Shown here: piece after piece, positions 55,327 to 62,963 of the stretch
How positions within the stretch are numbered: position 1 is the stretch's first letter
Layout: the number at the start of each line of letters is the position of its first letter
Assembly: GCF_000270245.1 (NCBI RefSeq)
Contig: NC_015635.1
Location: 1,612,001 to 1,676,000, forward strand
Length of the DNA: 64,000 nt
From: Microlunatus phosphovorus NM-1
Lineage (GTDB): Bacteria > Actinomycetota > Actinomycetes > Propionibacteriales > Propionibacteriaceae
Reading direction: 5' to 3'
Made by a program: the position numbers and the translations under genes
Notes under the pieces: model-generated
Database searches by the model: none
Told to the model about the DNA's origin: nothing
Seen by the model: only the letters and a program-made list of their open reading frames with translations

Positions 55327-56172
55327 ATGCCGATCGAGGAGCCCCCGGGCAGAGCTCAGGACTGGCCGACCTGTGACGAGGACATCGCCGGGTTCGTTCG
55401 TTCCACTGTTGCCCTGCTCGCGGCCGAGTTGGGCGACGATCTTGTCGGCGTCTACCTGCATGGATCGCTCGCGATGGGGTCGTACTTCCGTCCCAAGAGT
55501 GATCTCGATCTGCTGGTTGTGAACGGTCAGCCGCTGCCGGTCGAGAGCCGCCGGGACTTGGCGGGGGCGCTGGTGCGCCACATGCGGACCCGGCCGACCG
55601 TGGGCAATCTCGAGTTGAGCGTGATCACGGCAGACACGGCCCGTACACCGGAGGCTCCGTTGCCGTACGAACTCCATGTCTCTGGCGTCTGGGAAGAAGC
55701 GATTCTGGCCGATCAGGTCGACTTCGCGGCGAACGGCACCGATCCCGATCTCGCTGCCCACCTGACCCACGTACGTCAACGTGGGATCGGTCTGCTCGGT
55801 GCGCCTATCGAGGACGCCTTTGGTGAGGTTGCTTGGGACGCCTTCCTGGCTGCGGTTGATGAGGATGCTGCGTGGGTGCTGGCTGACAGCAATCTCTTGG
55901 AGTCGCCTTTCTACGGTGTCCTCAATATCTGTCGGGTGCTTCAATTGCGCCAGCAGAAGCACCACCAGGTGCACAGCAAGGACGAGGCCGCCCGCTGGGC
56001 ACTTTGCAGCCTCCCGACTGCCCACCACGATCTCGTCCGGCTGGCCTGGGCGGCCTACCGGTCGAACGGCGAGGTCGAGCCGTCATCGAGGCGGACTGCT
56101 GGCCTCGACTGGCCCGAGGATGAGTTGATGAGTTTCCGTGACTTCGCACGGACCCAGCTCAACCTCGGCTGA
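55327..56172 (+). CDS. aminoglycoside nucleotidyltransferase-like protein (ANT(3'')/DUF4111 type)
   Basis: The product is 281 residues. Nucleotidyltransferase core Y-L-H-G-S-L-A-M-G-S-Y and S-D-L-D-L-L-V-V (the two catalytic Asp) at about 42-65. The C-terminal half is helical (DUF4111), with R-V-L-Q-L-R-Q and K-D-E-A-A-R-W-A-L as in streptomycin/spectinomycin adenylyltransferases. Resistance is possible but not shown. It overlaps the end of the interrupted PPOX gene by about 14 bp. Confidence 0.82.
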   Translation: MPIEEPPGRAQDWPTCDEDIAGFVRSTVALLAAELGDDLVGVYLHGSLAMGSYFRPKSDLDLLVVNGQPLPVESRRDLAGALVRHMRTRPTVGNLELSVITADTARTPEAPLPYELHVSGVWEEAILADQVDFAANGTDPDLAAHLTHVRQRGIGLLGAPIEDAFGEVAWDAFLAAVDEDAAWVLADSNLLESPFYGVLNICRVLQLRQQKHHQVHSKDEAARWALCSLPTAHHDLVRLAWAAYRSNGEVEPSSRRTAGLDWPEDELMSFRDFARTQLNLG

Positions 56173-56398
56173 CGATCGGGTCTTGCGGGGTTGAGGCGTC
56201 GGAGCTACGCCAGGTCTGGCGCGGAGCGAAGCCGGTCCGACGCAGCCAATGCTCGGTGTAGAGGATGCGTCTGGGCGTGATGATCGTCACCGGATCGGCG
56301 GGTTGCTCTTCGAGCGAGCGACCACGTTCGACGTGATCGGACTGCCAGTGGATCGCCCCCCAGTAGTGATCTGCCTCGGGATCGGTTCTTTCGATCGT
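56159..56398 (-). pseudogene. C-terminal part of a pyridoxamine-oxidase-like gene, cut off by IS21
   Basis: Minus-strand frame from the insertion edge: T-I-E-R-T-D-P-E-A-D-H-Y-W-G-A-I-H-W-Q-S, later V-T-I-I-T-P-R-R-I-L-Y-T-E-H-W-L-R-R, and a TGA at 56159-56161. It continues exactly in frame from the N-terminal part at 59141-59461, G-T-A-R-T-I, when IS21 and one copy of the 6-bp target duplication are removed. Too short and without a start of its own, so it escapes simple ORF detection. Confidence 0.85.
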
Positions 56399-56594
56399 TG
56401 TCAGCGGCCACGAGAAACTGAACGGAGACGGCCAAGAAGTTGATCGTTGGCGGCCATGAGAACTGAACGCTGACGGTCATGGGATCTGCCCGACACGATG
56501 TCGTCTGCCTGCCCGGGTTGCCGGGTTTGGGCTCCTTCCTCGGGTGCGATGAGCGGTGCTGATGCGCCCGATCGCTACCCGAGGAAGGGATGAG

Positions 56595-58214
56595 TTGAAG
56601 TCTGCCGAGGAGATCATGAAGATTTTGGATGCCTACGACCTGACCAGGTCGTTGCGTGATGCCGCCGAGCTGGCGGGGTGTTCGCCGAACACGGTGAAAC
56701 GCTATGTGGAGGCCCGCGCCGCGGGTGGTGCGGTCGCCGACGGTGTGGTTCGGCCGCAGCTGATTGATGAGTTTTTGCCGAAGCTGGAGGAGCTGGTCGA
56801 GCGTTCCCGCGGGAAGGTCCGCGCGGATGTGGCCCATGACAAGCTGGTCGCGATGGGCTATGCCGGGTCGGAACGGACCACCCGACGCGCGGTCGCGGAG
56901 GCGAAGCAGGCCTACCGTGATGGCCGGTTACGGGTCCACCGGCCATGGGTCCCGGAGCCGGGGATGTGGCTGCAGTACGACTATGGGCAGGGCCCGATGG
57001 TCGCCGGGGTCGCCACGGTGTTGTTCTGCGCGTGGCTGGCCTGGTCCCGTTTCCGGGTCGTGCTGGCGTTGCGGGACAAGACGCTGCCGAGCGTGTTCGC
57101 CGCGTTGGACCAGACGTTCCGGCTGGTGGGTGGGGTGCCGACCTATGTGCTGACCGACAATGAGAAGACCGTCACCACCGACCACATCGCCGGGATCCCG
57201 GTCCGTAACGCGCAGCTGGTCGCGTGGGCGGCTCATTACGCGGTGACCGTGCACACCTGTGTGCCGGCGGATCCGGCGTCGAAGGGTGGCAGCGAGGCCA
57301 GTGTGCGGGTCAGCAAGGCTGATCTGGTGCCGACGGAGGCGAACCTGCTGCCCGAGTACGCCTCGTTCGCTGAGCTGCGGAAGGCCTGTGGAGTGTTCCA
57401 GACCGGAGTCAACGCCCGCCCGCACCGGATCACCCGGCGGCCACCGGTGGAGATGTTGGCCGAGGAACGGGCCCGGCTGCATCCGGTCGCCGCTGTCCCT
57501 TACACGGTGGCGTTCGGCACGACCCGGATCGTGCCGGCGAACACGCCGATGGTCACTTTCGAGGGCGGCCAGTACTCGGTGCCTTACCGGCTGGCCGGCC
57601 CCGATGGGGAGCCTTTCGGCGGGACCAGCCTGCTGGGCAAGACGGTGTGGGTCCGCGGCTATGGGGTCGGCGGAGTCGATGAGCAGGTCGTGATCACCTA
57701 TGTCGACCCGGCCCGGGGGCCGGTCGAGATCGCCCGGCACGACCGCACCCGTCCCGGCAGCCCCCGGGTCGACGACAGCCATTTCCCGCCCGCCCCGGCC
57801 GGGCCGCTGGACCGGGCCCCGAAAGCGAAGAACCCGGCGGAGTCAGCGTTCCTCGCCCTCGGCGACGGGGCGGTGCTGTGGCTGCGCGAGGCAGCAGCTG
57901 CCGGCACGGGCAAGATGCGGGTCAAGATGGCCCAGGCCGTCGATCTGTCCCGCCTGTTCGACGCCCGCGACGTGGACTGGGCACTCGGCCACGCCGCCGT
58001 CCACGGCCGGTTCGCCGAGGCCGACCTGGCCTCCATCCTCGACCACCACGCCCGCCACCCCCGACCCGACCAGCCGTCGGCGGCGCGTCGTGCCGGCGAC
58101 CAGCACTCCCTGGCCCAGGGCACCCTCAGCTGGGCACAACTCGGCCAACCCGTCACCAACAGCCAGGTGATGACCAGCAGCCCGGTGACCAGCAGTCAGG
58201 GGGTTGGCCGATGA
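56595..58214 (+). CDS. istA: IS21 transposase IstA
   Basis: 539 residues from TTG 56595, which has GAGGAAGGG 5-14 bp upstream (an upstream GTG/ATG is possible but less likely). HTH in the first 45 residues (L-R-D-A-A-E-L-A-G-C-S-P-N-T-V-K-R-Y). The rve-type DDE domain has Y-D-Y-G-Q-G, V-L-T-D-N-E-K-T and K-G-G-S-E-A-S-V-R as the three acidic positions. The C-terminus is beta-rich with a Ser/Thr/Gln tail. Its stop overlaps istB. Confidence 0.93.
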   Translation: MKSAEEIMKILDAYDLTRSLRDAAELAGCSPNTVKRYVEARAAGGAVADGVVRPQLIDEFLPKLEELVERSRGKVRADVAHDKLVAMGYAGSERTTRRAVAEAKQAYRDGRLRVHRPWVPEPGMWLQYDYGQGPMVAGVATVLFCAWLAWSRFRVVLALRDKTLPSVFAALDQTFRLVGGVPTYVLTDNEKTVTTDHIAGIPVRNAQLVAWAAHYAVTVHTCVPADPASKGGSEASVRVSKADLVPTEANLLPEYASFAELRKACGVFQTGVNARPHRITRRPPVEMLAEERARLHPVAAVPYTVAFGTTRIVPANTPMVTFEGGQYSVPYRLAGPDGEPFGGTSLLGKTVWVRGYGVGGVDEQVVITYVDPARGPVEIARHDRTRPGSPRVDDSHFPPAPAGPLDRAPKAKNPAESAFLALGDGAVLWLREAAAAGTGKMRVKMAQAVDLSRLFDARDVDWALGHAAVHGRFAEADLASILDHHARHPRPDQPSAARRAGDQHSLAQGTLSWAQLGQPVTNSQVMTSSPVTSSQGVGR

Positions 58215-59020
58215 CCGCCACCACCACTGCCGCGGTCCCGAAAGCCGGGGCACCGCTACCGCCGCCGCTGCCGGCCGATGTCGAGCAGCTGCTGCGGCGG
58301 ATGCGGCTGCCCCATATCCGCCGCGCCGCGCCGGAGGTGATCGCCACCGCCCGAGCACAACGCTGGGAACCGGTCGAGGTGCTGCGGATCCTGCTCGCCG
58401 AGGAAGTCGCCGGCCGGGAACGCTCCGCCCTGGCCACCCGCCGCACCGCGGCCGGGTTCCCCACCGGCAAGACCTTCGGCGGCTGGGACCCCCAGTTGTC
58501 GTCGATCCCAGCACCAACCCAGCAAGCGCTACGCACCCTGGAATGGATCGGCCGCCGCGAGAACCTCGTCGTCTGCGGACCGTCGGGCACCGGGAAGACG
58601 TTCCTGCTCGAAGCACTCGGCCAGCACGCCGTCGAACAAGGACTACGAGTCGCCTGGTTCACCCTGGAAGACCTCGGGGTGCTGCTGCGCCGGCACCGCG
58701 CCGACGACACCGTCACCAAAGCGATCGCCCGGGTGCTACGGGCCGACCTGATCGTGGTCGACGACATCGGGCTGCTCCCGGTCGCCGCCGACGCCACCGA
58801 GGGCCTCTACCGGCTGGTCGACGCCGGCTACGAGAAACGCTCCATCGCGATCTCGTCGAACCTGCACCCAGCAGCCTTCGACGAGCTCATGCCCAAGACC
58901 CTGGCCACCGCCACCGTCGACCGGCTCCTCCACCACGCCCACATCTGCCAGACCACCGGCGACTCGGTCCGCCTCACCCAAGCACTCGCCGGCCAGGGGG
59001 TGAACCCCTTGAGCAGCTGA
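58211..59020 (+). CDS. istB: IS21 helper ATPase IstB
   Basis: 269 residues from ATG 58211 (ATGA overlap). DnaC-like AAA+ ATPase: Walker A G-P-S-G-T-G-K-T at about 131-138, Walker B L-I-V-V-D-D-I-G-L-L, sensor S-S-N-L. It loads or activates IstA on target DNA. Confidence 0.94.
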   Translation: MTATTTAAVPKAGAPLPPPLPADVEQLLRRMRLPHIRRAAPEVIATARAQRWEPVEVLRILLAEEVAGRERSALATRRTAAGFPTGKTFGGWDPQLSSIPAPTQQALRTLEWIGRRENLVVCGPSGTGKTFLLEALGQHAVEQGLRVAWFTLEDLGVLLRRHRADDTVTKAIARVLRADLIVVDDIGLLPVAADATEGLYRLVDAGYEKRSIAISSNLHPAAFDELMPKTLATATVDRLLHHAHICQTTGDSVRLTQALAGQGVNPLSS

Positions 59021-59140
59021 ACCAAGGCCGGACGGTGGCCAACCCCGGGCAGAACCCATGGCCACCACCGTGCACTTCTCGTGACCGCCACCGGTCAGCC
59101 ATCAAGACCGCCAGTGGTCAAGTTCTGCTGGCCCTTGACA

Positions 59141-59461
59141 GATCGTCCGCGCCGTGCCGAAGAGTTGAGCGCCGCGGCTGCTGGCCTGACCGGCCAGGGG
59201 AGCGAAGATTCCCGCCGACACGCGAGGATCGCGGCGTAGGTTCCGGGACTTCGCCGAGTCGTTCCAGCTCGTGTAGAAGATCTCGAATCCCAGGCTGAAG
59301 TACCGGACCGGCGTGGCGGCCGGTGAGCCATCGCGGTTGGTCGTGGCGATGACCGCCATGTTCTGTGACGACAAGAGATTGAGAATGCGTTCTTCGAGAT
59401 CCGCACGAGGGAGGAGCCTCGTGGGTGCGGCGCCGGAGAGCCATGGATTCGTGAGCGGCAT
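59141..59461 (-). pseudogene. N-terminal part of the pyridoxamine-oxidase-like gene interrupted by IS21
   Basis: From ATG 59461: M-P-L-T-N-P-W-L, then N-M-A-V-I-A-T-T-N-R-D-G-S-P-A-A-T-P-V-R-Y, the flavin-binding split barrel start, continuing to G-T-A-R-T-I at 59141, where IS21 begins. Beyond that the frame reads 11 IS residues to a stop. The intact ancestor would be about 184 residues: 107 here joined to 78 from 56159-56398. It would have been an F420/FMN-dependent or PNPOx-like enzyme. It lies after the MerR-VOC gene on the same strand. Confidence 0.85.
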
Positions 59462-59542
59462 GGCGCGGATTCTGTCAGGCGTGCGCCGCCCGTGCGCTCG
59501 ATGCACTCCAAGGACAGGCGACCGAGGCTCTTCTTCAGTGGA

Positions 59543-60328
59543 CTACGTCGTCGGCTCTTGAAAGCACCATAGGTGGTGCTCGTGATCGAAAGCCTGGTAT
59601 TCACGCATGCCGAAAAGAGTGCTGACCGGCCGTACGATCTCCGCTCCTGCCCGCTTCGCCTGCTGGTGATGCTCGATGATGTTGGCCACGCCGACCACGG
59701 TCATCGACGACGGATCGGAGGTCGGATCCGGTGGGCTCAGACCGGGCCTTGGCGCGTGGAGTCGGATGCTGCCAGTCGGTCCGGACAACTCGGCGTAGCC
59801 GCACGTCCCGTCCGGGCGGCGACTGATCGGACCCGGCTCGAAGCCGAACATGTCGATCAGGCGGTGATAGGCGACCTCGACATCGGCATAGACGAGCAGG
59901 ATGAGGGGCTGGGTCGTGGTGCTGTGCTGCGGCACCCAACGCACCAGGCGACGCAGTCGACTCGGATCGCCGGCGACGGATTCCACCGGCTCAGCTGCAA
60001 GCAGGCGACCGAACGCGACCGTGTCGATCAACGTCTCCTCAAGCGCACGGGATCGTTGCTCCATCGTCGTGGCCAGATCAAATCCGCCAGGATGCGCCTT
60101 CAATTGTCTTCCGATCTCGGCCAGTGCCACTCCGGCGCGACGCAACACCACGATGAACGCGAGTTGGGTGACATCGGCCGGCGTGTAGAGACGATGACCT
60201 CCCGGCGTTCGTCGGGCGGGTTGAAGGAGACCGATCTGGTCATAGTGGTGGAGTGTGCGCACCGACAATCCCGTCAACCGCGCGAGTTCGCCGACGCGCC
60301 AAGTCGGTTCGCCTTGTGATCCATCCAT
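59543..60328 (-). CDS. MerR-family regulator fused to a VOC (glyoxalase-fold) domain
   Basis: 261 residues from ATG 60328. N-terminal MerR winged helix (W-R-V-G-E-L-A-R-L-T-G-L-S-V-R-T-L-H-H-Y-D, 10-30) and its wing; a dimer helix to about 120. The C-terminal 115 residues (L-V-Y-A-D-V-E-V-A-Y-H-R-L and G-Y-A-E-L-S-G-P, ending E-H-H-L-W-C-F-Q-E) are a VOC fold, likely a ligand sensor in place of the usual effector domain. Divergent from a VOC gene; the shared region has a typical MerR promoter. Confidence 0.85.
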   Translation of the reverse strand: MDGSQGEPTWRVGELARLTGLSVRTLHHYDQIGLLQPARRTPGGHRLYTPADVTQLAFIVVLRRAGVALAEIGRQLKAHPGGFDLATTMEQRSRALEETLIDTVAFGRLLAAEPVESVAGDPSRLRRLVRWVPQHSTTTQPLILLVYADVEVAYHRLIDMFGFEPGPISRRPDGTCGYAELSGPTGSIRLHAPRPGLSPPDPTSDPSSMTVVGVANIIEHHQQAKRAGAEIVRPVSTLFGMREYQAFDHEHHLWCFQEPTT

Positions 60329-60364
60329 CGGTATTCCTCGACCAGCACCGTGAGCACGAAGCAC

Positions 60365-60409
60365 TTGAATCTGACGTTACGTCATGTTCTAGATTCCGTC
60401 AGACTGACG
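60365..60409 (+). promoter_or_regulatory. MerR-type promoter with 19-bp spacer and palindromic operator
   Basis: TTGAAT (60365-60370), 19 bp, TAGATT (60390-60395). MerR regulators activate such over-long spacers by twisting DNA. The spacer holds TGACGTTACGTCA (60372-60384), a palindrome around one central base. A second palindrome CGTCAGACTGACG lies at 60397-60409. It directs transcription toward the VOC gene at 60435. Confidence 0.75.
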
Positions 60410-60434
60410 TTCCCGATCTCTGACGGAGAGAATC

Positions 60435-60797
60435 ATGCCGATCACTAGTGTCCGCGCGCTGTCACTCATCCTGCAGACCAACGCCGAAGTCGACCAGGTG
60501 GCAGACCTGCTGCGTGCCCTTGGTCTTGAGGTCGTCGGGGAGGACGGCTATGTCGAGGTCACCGGACCGTCGATCACGCTGTCGATCATGCGCGGAGCGA
60601 TGGTGGATGTTCCGTCGCTGGGCGGCGTCTTGCTTCAACTCGACGTCGATGATGTGGTGACGGCGGCCAGAATCGGCCGCGACGCTGGTGCATCGGTTGT
60701 CCGCGAGCCAACGACAGACGAAGCGGGCAATCAGTCCGCGTTCCTTCAGTTGTCTGTCGGTTTGACCATCGAGCTCATGTCTTCGACGGGCCGATAG
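60435..60797 (+). CDS. VOC-family protein, likely target of the MerR-VOC regulator
   Basis: 120 residues with RBS GGAGAG before ATG 60435. Single VOC module: S-L-I-L-Q-T-N-A-E-V, a beta-alpha-beta half to about 60, then V-L-L-Q-L-D-V-D-D-V and a C-terminal V-G-L-T-I-E-L-M. Such proteins include ligand sequestrators, dioxygenases and antibiotic-binding proteins; no metal triad is obvious. Its close link to a regulator with the same fold suggests both bind the same compound. Confidence 0.75.
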   Translation: MPITSVRALSLILQTNAEVDQVADLLRALGLEVVGEDGYVEVTGPSITLSIMRGAMVDVPSLGGVLLQLDVDDVVTAARIGRDAGASVVREPTTDEAGNQSAFLQLSVGLTIELMSSTGR

Positions 60798-60801
60798 CCA
60801 C

Positions 60802-61806
60802 GTGTCTCGGTGGGGGTCTGCAACCTGGCGTGCAGAGGCGCAACGATGGGCGTTCGAGACGCTCGACTCGATGGGTGTTAATCATGCGAACTCGATGCAC
60901 GATCTTTCGATCCAAGCCTGGTCGGCGGTGTGGCGCATATCTGCCGCTTCGGGTGACGCGGTGATGAAACAGCTCCGACCACGGGATGCACAGGAGATCC
61001 GGTTTCACCAGTTCTGCGCTGAAGCGGCCCCACGATTCGTTGAGCCTCCGCTCGCGTCGGATCTGGCTGAGGCACGCATGCTGCTCCGGGACGGCGGTCC
61101 CAACTTGCACGAGTTCGATGTCAACCCGGACTTGATGGCTGAGGTGGTCGTCGACTACGCCAAGCTGCAGCAGTCCTTGGTCGGACGTGATACCGAAGCC
61201 GCAGCTGCCGGCATCCCGAACTGGAGTCCTGCTGACGCGGTCGCGGAGCTTCGGTCGCAGGCGCAGATCCTCGCGGCCATGCCGGCGACCGACCTGCGTC
61301 GTATCACCACAGATCAGTACGACAGGTTGATCAGCGAATTGCCCAGCTATCGGTCTGCCGGCCAGGTCCTCACGGCCTCGGCTGTTCCGCTCAGTCTTGA
61401 TCACGGCGACCTCTGGATGGGGAACATCCTGGCGGCGAAGTCGAGCGGCGCGTACAGATTCATCGATCTCGGGGATGCCGCATGGACGCACCCGTTCATG
61501 TCGCTGATGCCGCTGCTCTACGACTGCCATCGACGATGGACGCGGGACAGCACGAGGTTCGACCTCAACCGTGAGGATCTCCGCAGCATCAGCTCCGCCT
61601 ACCTGGGTGCATGGAGCCAGTACGGCGCGCGACAGGATCTCGAGCTGGCCTTCGATGCGGCCGCCTTTCTGGCGCCGCTTCGCCGAAGCCGTGCCGTGAT
61701 CAGCAACTTCGAGCACGCCGGCGTCAGTGATGCCCACGACCTCGGTCCGACCCCTTGGACCTGGCTCACAGCCGGCCAGGCATTCGGGTGCGGCATGCTG
61801 TCGTAG
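60802..61806 (+). CDS. APH-family phosphotransferase
   Basis: 334 residues from GTG 60802, 4 bp after the VOC stop, so in the same operon. V-M-K-Q-L-R holds the ATP-binding Lys; catalytic loop S-L-D-H-G-D-L-W-M-G-N; metal motif F-I-D-L-G-D. Substrate unknown. The beginning (about 40 residues) is uncertain, because no RBS is clear. It is followed directly by a RidA gene. Confidence 0.8.
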   Translation: MSRWGSATWRAEAQRWAFETLDSMGVNHANSMHDLSIQAWSAVWRISAASGDAVMKQLRPRDAQEIRFHQFCAEAAPRFVEPPLASDLAEARMLLRDGGPNLHEFDVNPDLMAEVVVDYAKLQQSLVGRDTEAAAAGIPNWSPADAVAELRSQAQILAAMPATDLRRITTDQYDRLISELPSYRSAGQVLTASAVPLSLDHGDLWMGNILAAKSSGAYRFIDLGDAAWTHPFMSLMPLLYDCHRRWTRDSTRFDLNREDLRSISSAYLGAWSQYGARQDLELAFDAAAFLAPLRRSRAVISNFEHAGVSDAHDLGPTPWTWLTAGQAFGCGMLS

Positions 61807-62217
61807 ATGTCCGAGCACATCAGACTGATCCGATCATCGATTCTGGCGGAAGCTCCGTACGCGTACGCAGCGATGGCTCCTCCGGGCAGCAGTCTCGTGT
61901 TCCTGGCCGGTGCCTGTCCGCTCGACTCAACCGGAACGACTCGGGCTCCCGGTGACCATGCCGCTCAAGCCGTTGCGGCGCTCGACAACCTGGAAGCAGC
62001 GTTGGCTGAGATCGGTGCATCGCTGACGGACGTGCTGGCCACCCGGGTGCTGGTCGCCACCGCAGACCGTGCGGACCTGGTGACGGTGTGGAATGTCGTT
62101 GCGGACCGGTTCGGCCCGCACGACGTGCCGAGCACCTTGCTGGGTGTCACGGTGCTGGGCTATCCCGACCAACTGGTGGAGATCGAGGCCGTCGCAGCGT
62201 GCGACTCGAACCCGTAG
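61807..62217 (+). CDS. RidA/YjgF-family protein
   Basis: 136 residues, ATG immediately after the APH stop. A-P-Y-A-Y-A near the start, F-L-A-G-A-C-P-L-D and the final T-V-L-G-Y-P-D-Q-L-V-E-I-E-A-V-A are the family signatures. RidA enzymes hydrolyse reactive imines and enamines. The conserved active-site Arg of classical RidA (R-V-x-V) is present as T-R-V-L-V. Last gene of VOC-APH-RidA. Confidence 0.85.
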   Translation: MSEHIRLIRSSILAEAPYAYAAMAPPGSSLVFLAGACPLDSTGTTRAPGDHAAQAVAALDNLEAALAEIGASLTDVLATRVLVATADRADLVTVWNVVADRFGPHDVPSTLLGVTVLGYPDQLVEIEAVAACDSNP

Positions 62218-62250
62218 TGAGTGCTCACTCACTGGTGCGCGGTGGTTGCT

Positions 62251-62465
62251 TCAAGTGTCGCGAAGCAACCCTGGCGCACCAGTCGATGTGGCTGGTCGCT
62301 GGCCCGTGGCCGGGGAACCGTCCTTGATCATTCCGATGAATCGCGGTGGCCAGGTGCGGCGGGGCTTGTTCGCGGCGAGCAGGCGCGCGTTCGTGAGCAG
62401 GGCATCAACCTGATCGTCCGCGTGTCCTCGATCAGATGGATCAGCTCGCCACGCCGCGCTGTCAT
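62251..62465 (-). pseudogene. decayed small antitoxin-like protein
   Basis: Minus frame from ATG 62465 reads M-T-A-R-R-G-E-L-I-H-L-I-E-D, then loses its frame. A second frame supplies A-D-D-Q-V-D-A-L-L-T-N-A-R-L-L, W-P-P-R-F-I-G-M and a stop at 62251-62253. Together they look like one short helical protein of the type found as antitoxin-like partners in actinobacteria (D-Q-V, W-P-P-x-F). Family from memory. The rest of 62218-62579 has no gene. Confidence 0.4.
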
Positions 62466-62579
62466 GTCATGAGTTTAGGTCGGCGGCCTCACGTGACACA
62501 TCGATCACCGTCGAGATGCTCGACATCGTCGCGGATGCCGGCCCCGATCACGTCGTGGTGATGCTCGGCCCTGACCCTG

Positions 62580-62963
62580 TCAGGCGGTGTGTGCTCCCCA
62601 ATCTGTTGGATCAAGGTCGGCGATCGACTGGCTGAAGACCCAGGTTCTTCCGGCGAAGTCGGTCGCGGTGTACTGCCGCTCGCCGTAGAAGTGATTCGCT
62701 GCGTCGTCGACGACCGCGCCGGCACTTGCGGCCCGAGCGCGGTGGGCGTCGACGTCAGGGACCCGGACCATAACGTGGTCGATGCCATCGGAAGGTCGGG
62801 GTCCCTCCGTGATCACGATGGCGGCGTGATCGCCCACGCCGAGTTGGGCTCTGTGCTCCTCGATCTGCCAGCGCAGGGTGAATCCGAATGCCTTGATAAG
62901 CCAGGTCACGGCTTCCGACACCGATGGATAGGCCAGGACGGGGAGAAGGGCATTGTCAGGCAT
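62580..62963 (-). CDS. VOC-family protein (glyoxalase fold)
   Basis: 127 residues (ATG 62963; a longer start at 62981 is possible). L-P-V-L-A-Y-P-S-V-S-E-A-V-T-W-L, then G-F-T-L-R-W-Q, I-D-H-V-M-V-R-V-P-D-V-D-A-H and G-E-R-Q-Y-T-A-T-D-F-A-G-R-T-W-V-F. Resembles PhnB-like or glyoxalase/bleomycin-resistance proteins. Overlaps the GT2-GtrA stop by 8 bp, hence probably cotranscribed. Confidence 0.82.
   Translation of the reverse strand: MPDNALLPVLAYPSVSEAVTWLIKAFGFTLRWQIEEHRAQLGVGDHAAIVITEGPRPSDGIDHVMVRVPDVDAHRARAASAGAVVDDAANHFYGERQYTATDFAGRTWVFSQSIADLDPTDWGAHTA

Larger units (their letters stand above)
56399..59140 (+). mobile_element. complete IS21-family insertion sequence (2742 bp)
   Basis: Ends begin TGTCA and finish TGACA; the outer 25 bp of left and right ends match imperfectly (TGTCAGCGGCCACGAGAA against TGTCAAGGGCCAGCAGAA). 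Several inner repeats of the same type lie within 56399-56500 and 59055-59140, as expected for IstA-binding sites. The 6-bp GATCGT at 56393-56398 and 59141-59146 is the target duplication. Both istA and istB are intact and overlap by ATGA, so the element looks recent and possibly active. Confidence 0.92.

Noticed and set aside
49705-62217. The run of modifying enzymes as a single new resistance or biosynthetic cluster
   Set aside because: Genes point in both directions, spacing is irregular, an IS element lies within, and no core biosynthetic enzyme is present; only the VOC-APH-RidA run looks like an operon.
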